A DNA stretch of 64,000 bases, from NCBI GenBank assembly GCA_905221605.1, contig CAJNDS010002509.1, positions 60,001 through 124,000 of the forward strand, read 5' to 3'. The position numbers were made by a program, and so were the translations under genes. Shown piece by piece: positions 58,076-64,000 of this stretch. The notes beneath the pieces are model-generated. The model did no database searches and was not told where the DNA came from. It worked only from the letters and a program-made list of their open reading frames with translations. This DNA comes from Symbiodinium natans. Its lineage: Eukaryota; Sar; Dinophyceae; Suessiales; Symbiodiniaceae. Position 1 is the first letter of the stretch, and every line of letters begins with the position of its first letter.

Positions 58076-61000
58076 GCGGCGCGTGCAGTGGCATCAAGGC
58101 TTTGGGCTGGTCTCGGAAGCTTTATCTTTCGTCCTTTTTCTCTTTTTTGGTGGGAGGGGGGGGGGCGGGCGGTAGTAGCGTGCAGGGCTTTCGGAGTTCG
58201 AGGGTCTTAGGTGTTTCGAGCTAGGGATTTTGGGGGCCTTTTTGGGGGGTACAGCTTTGGGGGGGAGTGTAGGAGGTTTCGGCTTCTCCTTCTAGGCGCT
58301 TGTTCCTGGCTTGGTTGCCAGCTGCATGCCTGGGTCTGAGTATCGAGGCTTGCTTCGAATTCTTATCCTTCTGCGCAAGCTTGGTTTAGGTTTTAGGGGT
58401 TAATTAGGGTTAGGGTTTACGGTTTACGGTTTACGGTTCAGGGTTTTAGGTTTAGGGTTTAGGGTTGAGGGTTTAGGGTTTAGGGTTTCGGGTTTAGGGT
58501 TTAGGGTTAGGGTTTACGGTTGAGGGTTCAGGGTGTCGAGTTTCGGGTTTCGGGTTGAAGGTTCCTAAGCCCGAAACCCTACGGCCGACAAAGGTGCCTC
58601 ACCCAACTTTGCCCCCCTTTGCCCTTGTTTTTTGTTTCTACAAGGACGGGCCCCCTAGCTATAAGTAGAGTTATAAGGACCCTAAATTTGGGCTGTAAGG
58701 ACCCTAACTCAGGTTATAAGTCCCTTAACTATAGTTAGTATAGTAAGGGGGCCCCTCCTTGTAATCTCTACAAACCCTCTAAACCCAAGAACCTATAGAA
58801 ACCATAAACCCTACTGTTTTTATTTATCTTGATTTATTTATGCATATATGTATACGCACACCCTTTTCTTATATAGATGTAGGCAAGGCGGATGTACCTC
58901 TGTCGGCCGACAGCTCGAATGCAAGGACAAACAGCAGCAAGGGACGACAACAAGTTAGATTGGATATGTGAGATTCCCATTCCTACAAGGAGGGGCCCCT
59001 AGTGTTATAAGGACCCTAACTCAGGTTATAAGTCCCTTAACTATAGTTAGTGTAGTAAGGGGGGCCCTCCTTGTAGGTTCCCTTTTACTTCGGGATTCTT
59101 GGGAATAACTTTTGCTGTTGGGGTACTATGATTCCTAAGAAACAGCTAAAATTTTATTGTTTCCCTGGGGTTCCAAGTTCAGTATAGTTTAGACCTACCC
59201 TAAACCCTAAACCCAGAAAAGGGTACCCCTATTAAGATATGCATGCCTGGGCTACGAAGTGCTCAGGAACGACCCTGAACCCTAAACCCTAAACCCTAAA
59301 CCCCAAACCCCAAATCCTAAACCCTAAACCCTAAACCCGGAAACGGGTACCCCTGGGTATAACCCAGCAAGCCAACCCATCCCCAGAATCAGCAGCCCCG
59401 GGCTTGGGTTTGGGGGTTTAGGACTTTGGGATGTAGGGGTTTGGTAGGGTTTTGGGGTGTTGAGGTGTTTGGGGTTTTGGGGTGTTTGGGGTTTTGTGGT
59501 TTTGGGGTGTTGGGGTGTTTGGGGTGTTTGGGGTTTTGTGGTTTTGGGTTTTGGGGTTTTGTGGTTTTGGGGTTTTGGGCTTGATAGGGTGTAGGGGCTT
59601 ACTCAACCCCCCTGAATCAGCTTCTTGACCCTGAAGGAGCTGCGACACTAGGGCTTAAAGTCCTGGACCCTGAAAACCCAAGTCTAAGTCAGCTTTTATA
59701 AGCCCTTCAACCCTTGACCCTAAAACCCGAAAACCCCAAAACCCTAAACCCCAAACCCTAAATCCTCATTCCCAAACCCTAGACACCCTAAATCCTAAAT
59801 CCTAAGCCCCACACCCTAACACCCCAAATAAATCCTAAATCCTAAGCCCCAAACCCTAAAACCTCGAAACCCAAACCCTAAATGCTACATCCCCAAACCC
59901 GAAAACCCCACAATCCTAAACCCCAAAGCCTAAACCCTAAATCCCAAATCCCCAAACCCTAAACCCTAAACCCTAAACCCTAAGCCCTAAACCCTAAACC
60001 CTAAACCCTAAACCCTAAACCCTAAACCCTAAACCCTAAACCCTAAACCCTAAACCCTAAACCCTAAACCCTAAACCCTAGCACAAGAACTCCGGCAGGG
60101 AACCGGGGGAGCGCAGTATCAGCGTGCCCTTGGACGAGCGCGAGGCAGCCATGGAAAAGGGGGGGGGGGGTTTAGGGTTTAGGCTTTAGGGTTTAGGGTT
60201 TAGGGTTTTGGGTTTAGGGTTTAGGGTTTAGGGTGGCAAATGCTTGCAGTCTATTTCTGACATGCTGTTCAATTGGACCAAAACTTGCATGACGTACAAA
60301 GTCTAGCTGGGCTCACTAAGAAGTCACTCAGTTCAGCTAATACAACTAGCGTTCAAGCTATGCAACCTACTGTGCGCCGGAACTCAACTAGTATTCACAC
60401 CCTACACGCACTCAAGGTAATTCGCATATAAGTACCAACGATTTCTCCTTAGATTGGTCTACGACATGTTCATTTAGTTCGTTGCGCGTCCTGAAGAAGT
60501 AAAGCTGGACCATCCGAGGGACTGCTTGGCCGAACTTCAAGGCCGCAAGCAGTTTTAAGTCGTTCAATCCAGACAATGGAGTTATTCAGTTCGCTCAAAA
60601 TTTCAACTGTTGGTCCAGACGTAGATACTTCAATTTAGCTAACGAATTGCTGCCGGCTATTCATGTAAAACGGTTCGAAAGAGATGTAACTCAAGGTTTT
60701 GGGGAAATGAGGCTGACTCATCACAGGGGCTCACTCTGCAATACCTTGAACAACCCATGCACTACAAGGAGGGGGCCCTTTTACTACACTAGCTAAAGTT
60801 AAGGGACTTATGACCTGAGCTCGGATTCCTTTCACCCCATTCAGGGTCCCTTAGAACTCTACTTACATCTAGGAGGGGCACCTCCTTGTAGATAAGCTAA
60901 CTGTCCATGCCCGGGATGTAAATCGTCTTCCTTTTGGGGAAGAATTGGTTTAGGATTTAGGGTTTAGGGTTTAGGGTTTAGGGTTTAGGGTTTAGCCAGT

Positions 61001-63680
61001 CAGTTCAAGTACGTGCACTTGCCAAAGTGTCTAAAGTGCTGACGCTCTTTTTCCATGGGGCAAGAGTTCACGAAATTTATTTAAGCAAACCAACCCTAAA
61101 CCCTAAAAAAACCTAAAGCCTAAACCCTAAACCCTACTGAACCCTAAGCCTTCCTAAACCCTAAACCTTACGAAACCCTAAACCCTAAACCTTACTAAAC
61201 CCTAAGCCTAAACCCTTTGAGCCGCTTTTTGCAGACAAGCTAAAGGTTCTGTTGAAGTTGCACAATTCTCGGGGGGCCTCGCCAAACTGGACCAGAACTT
61301 AGAGTCAGGGTGCCGGGTTTAGGGGTTTAGGGTTCAGGGTTTAGGGGTTTAGGGTTTAGGGTTTCGGGACTAGGGTTTCCAATTCCATTTTGTTGAGTTA
61401 AGTGCAGAAACTATGTACATTGGACGATCGTGTTGGACACGTTTAGTTTTTGTAAGCTAGTTGCATTGGCCTAGTGAAACGAGGCCACCTGTCCAAACCG
61501 CGTAAACAAGGTAGCAATTGACAAAGTTTTTTCGAATGCACAGAAGTTTATGTAACATGACATGTTGATTGAGAGCTAAGACTTGGTAGCCCCGTGGTAC
61601 CCTTTTTGACCTTTTTGGTTTCTAGCTTCCCTTGCAAAGAAACCAACAGCAAAAAGGGTACCCTCATGATTGCATGGTTGCTGGGCTACAAAGTGAATGC
61701 TGAAAGGAAAAGATTGCAGAATACCCTAAACCCTAAACCCTAAACCCTAAACCCTAAACCCTTTCCGTAGCTAAAACTCAGCCAGTAGGTTTGGGTTCAG
61801 GATTTAGGGGTTAGGGTTTAGGGTCCGAAATCTGAGTTGAACTGAAAATCTTTCGCTTGCAGGCCCCGTCGCCGTACCCGGCTGCACGCCCGCAAGCGAA
61901 GTACCCACTGCAGTGGCAAGTGGAGGAGGACTACTCCCTAAAGCCCTAAACCCCCAAAGCCCAAACCCTAGCCTTGCATCCTCGTTTTATAGGGGTCGCG
62001 GGGAGGGGAGGGGAGAGTCTTGTTCTAAGGCACCATATGGTCAGTTCTCTAAAGTAGGGCCCCTTGAAGGGTAATATATATATATATATATATTTATTTA
62101 TATTTATATTTATACATATATATATATATGTTTTGTGTTGGTTTGTTTGTATTAGGGGCCGCAATATAATAGTAACGCCAAAAAGGACCACGATTTCTGG
62201 AGGTAACCATACGGGTATCTTTCAATAGTCGGCCCCAGTAGCAGTTGGAGACTGCCTTTTGGTTCAATCCGGGGGCTCAAGAATTCTTTAATGTTGACTT
62301 CGCATTAATAAACCCCCCCCCCCCCCCCCCCCCCCCCCCCTTCATTGATCAATCTCTCCGGCCAGGGCCTCCTCAATAATGTTCGCCTAAATCCTGGTAG
62401 GACGTAGTATTAGTTTTAGTATTAGGTAGTAGTACCACTAGTGTAAAAAACGAATTTTCCGGGTTGGATTTTACAATTGTGGCGGGTTACAATATTGTGT
62501 TCCGGCAGCTGGATTTTACAATTGTAGCGGGAATCATTAATGTGAAGTCAACATTAGGGTTTAGGGTTTAGGGTTGAGGGTTGAGGGTTTAGGGTTTAGG
62601 GTTTAGGGTTTAGGTTCAAGGTTTAGGGTTTAGGGTTTAGGGTTTAGGGTTCCCTAAGGGTCCATGTACCCATATAGGGAATACTTGGACCTTCAAGTAC
62701 CTCCTATATAGGGACTTTGGGGCCCAAGTGTATATTAACAAGGTACATGGACCCTTAGGGGTAGTTTTATGTTACCCTAAACCCTAAAACCTTAAACCCT
62801 AAACCCTAAACTCTAAACCAGGACACTTAGGGATATTCCTAATTGTGCATACTCCAGGGTGCTAAAACGAGTACCAACAATTGTGCCCTTGCAGTCCTTC
62901 GATGCCTCCAAAGTAAATTGCCGAAAGCCACGATTCTCATCAAAAGGCCCCGAAGTCCTAAACACTAAGCCCAGAACCCTCTTCTTCCTAGGCTTCAAGT
63001 GAAGCCAGATTACACACAACTTAAACCCGTTAAAGCCCTCATAAACCCGAACACACCATAAACAAGCACCTCGTAAGCCGTTTAGCATGTATGGGTGGCT
63101 GATCTAAATATGGGTCCGTGTTGGTACCGTAAAGTACGAAGAACATGCCAAATGAACAAGAGAGACACCCCCCCCTGCTTGCTTTGCCTCGTGCACCTTG
63201 CAGTCGCTCCACCCTGTGTCCTTCATAGGAGATCTTTTAGCCCTAAGCCTTCAACCCTCAACACTAAGCCCGTAGAACCAAGAAAAAACCCTAAACCCTG
63301 AACCCTATGTAGCCCGAAACCCTAAGCCCCAAACCCCAAAAGCCCTAAAGACCCTAAACCCTTCACAGGAGATCTTTCTACCTCAGCAATTCCTAGACCC
63401 TCAAAACCCTCTAAACACCCTAAAACCCAAACAAAAAACCCTCTAAAAACCCTAGCACCACCCTTCACAGGAGATCTAACCCTCTACGCCCTGAACCCTA
63501 AACCCTAAACCCTAAACCCTAAACCCTCAACCCTAAACCCTAAACCCTAAACCCTAAAGAATTCTGAACCCTAAACCCTAAAAATCCTAAACCCTCAAGG
63601 AGATCTTTCTGCCTCAGCTGGTCATGGCTCCAGCCAAGCGCGCAGCGGCCCAGGTCGCAGGCCCACCCGCTGCTTGGAGG
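58076..63680 (+). CDS. Partial unrecognised gene 3, exons only
   Basis: Three or four exon-like segments follow gene 2 on the same strand. 60082-60144 reads HKNSGREPGERSISVPL then DERE with a GC donor and joins in phase 0 to 61863-about 61932, APSPYPAARPQAKYPLQW then QVEE (GA donor). 63618-about 63680 reads LVMAPAKRAAAQVAGPPAAW. A possible earlier exon at 58076-58098 reads AARAVAS. The residues are polar and Pro/Ala-rich, without a recognised domain, so no function is proposed. They share the AG-G acceptor context and the flanking telomere-like repeats of genes 1 and 2. The gene probably continues past the window end. Confidence 0.4.
58639..58763. mobile_element. Palindromic element family C, copy
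   Basis: Arms TACAAGGACGGGCCCCCTAG and AAGGGGGCCCCTCCTTGTA. Confidence 0.88.
58984..59076. mobile_element. Family C element with internal deletion
   Basis: Arms TACAAGGAGGGGCCCCTAG and GGGGGGCCCTCCTTGTA, but about 30 bp of the interior is missing. Only 220 bp from the 58639 copy. Confidence 0.85.
59945..60081. repeat. CCCTAAA array before gene 3 exon
   Basis: About eighteen units end at the AG that precedes the 60082 exon; the AG itself appears to be made from the last repeat unit (CCCTAG). Confidence 0.93.
60240..60960. other. Unique intron of gene 3
   Basis: About 700 bp with almost no telomere-like repeats and only one family C element. Base composition is more balanced than elsewhere. 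No coding signal was seen. Confidence 0.5.
60773..60890. mobile_element. Family C element, reverse, diverged
   Basis: Arms TACAAGGAGGGGGCCC and GGGGCACCTCCTTGTA with several interior changes; sits in the 60.2-60.9 kb stretch of otherwise unique DNA. Confidence 0.8.
61582..61692. mobile_element. Palindromic element family E, copy
   Basis: Arms CTTGGTAGCCCCGTGGTACC and ATGGTTGCTGGGCTACAAAG. Partial E copies also lie at 42799-42849 (interior deleted) and 59210-59262. Confidence 0.83.
62652..62760. mobile_element. Palindromic element family A, copy
   Basis: CCCTAAGGGTCCATGTACC and GGTACATGGACCCTTAGGG arms; inserted between a TTTAGGG array and a CCCTAAA stretch. Confidence 0.85.
63225..63617. 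repeat. Four copies of a GGAGATCT motif before gene 3 exon
   Basis: AGGAGATCTTT or AGGAGATCT occurs at about 63,228, 63,368, 63,469 and 63,598; the second and fourth continue as CTACCTCAG and CTGCCTCAG. The last CAG is the proposed acceptor of the 63618 exon, so the 3' end of this intron looks tandemly duplicated around CCCTAAA repeats. Confidence 0.7.
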
Positions 63681-63741
63681 GTCTAGGGTTTAGGGTTTAG
63701 GGTTTAGGGTTTAGGGTTTAGGGTTTAGGGTTTAGGGTCGG

Positions 63742-63852
63742 AGGACTTCGTAAGTAGTTATCTAATGGAGTTATAAGTAGGAGAACTCCAATTAGGGTCC
63801 CTTTTTGGGTACTTCTAAGTCTACTGACTATCTACTTACTAAGTTCCCCCAC
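63742..63852. mobile_element. Single palindromic element near window end
   Basis: GGAGGACTTCGTAAGTAG and CTACTTACTAAGTTCCCCC arms with TAAGTAGGAGAACTCC / GGGTACTTCTAAGTC between. Confidence 0.55.
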
Positions 63853-64000
63853 CATCTGGCGGTCTCAAAATGCTTCATCAGCATGGGCTTGAGCTGGGTT
63901 TAGGGTTTAGGGTCTAGGGTCTAGGATCTAGGGTGTAGGGTTTAGGGTTTAGGGTTTAGGGTAGATCTGGGCTCAAAGTTTAATGTGTTTCTAGGGGGAG

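Noticed and set aside
1-64000. Window as a true chromosome end
   Set aside because: Heptamer arrays are short, occur in both orientations and alternate with exons; this is interstitial repeat.
1-64000. Spliced-leader RNA gene or acceptor relic
   Set aside because: The dinoflagellate leader core (CCGTAGCCATTTTGGCTCAAG, from its 3' 20 bases) was looked for by eye and not found on either strand.

Overview
The window looks like a piece of a dinoflagellate nuclear genome; species and chromosome cannot be told. The basis is: (i) two recognisable eukaryotic genes, and a third set of exons, all on the + strand; (ii) coding sequence cut into very short exons (mostly 24-110 nt) by introns of about 0.2-2 kb and longer; (iii) introns that usually begin GC, GA or GT and end AG, with a G at the start of most exons, as described for dinoflagellates; (iv) TTTAGGG/CCCTAAA repeats in almost every intron. 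No spliced-leader gene, tRNA, rRNA, CRISPR array or transposase was seen. The naive open reading frames are mostly noise; the genes appear only when exons are joined by protein-family order and reading-frame phase. That joining was done by eye and is inference.

Gene 1 (about 2.7-12.4 kb) is a flavocytochrome b2-type FMN-dependent 2-hydroxyacid (L-lactate) dehydrogenase: about fifteen small exons encode a cytochrome b5 domain with HPGG, a Lys/Glu-rich hinge and the start of the FMN barrel, then one intronless 888-nt exon encodes the rest. Gene 2 (about 14.9-57.2 kb) is a calcium-dependent protein kinase-like gene: kinase exons from 14.9 to 33.8 kb, an EF-hand region from 35.2 to 43.8 kb, and a phase-compatible run of exons giving a roughly 320-residue acidic and proline-rich tail that stops at 57,217. 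A few exons are unresolved (kinase alpha-G region, second half of EF-hand 2, both N termini). From about 60 kb a third, unrecognised + strand gene runs off the window.

Most of the DNA is intronic. It holds three layers of repeats. The first is telomere-like heptamer arrays and locally homogenised variants. The second is at least a dozen families of roughly 90-140 bp palindromic, MITE- or introner-like elements, some nested in each other. The third is a distinct 3.6-kb block (27.6-31.2 kb) with a hairpin-rich segment ending in T6, a GC-rich inverted-repeat array and two tandem satellites.

The most striking pattern is polarity: exons tend to be preceded by CCCTAAA and followed by TTTAGGG. Each intron therefore reads TTTAGGG...CCCTAAA, an inverted repeat with the orientation of a telomere-telomere fusion, able in RNA to fold the splice sites together.
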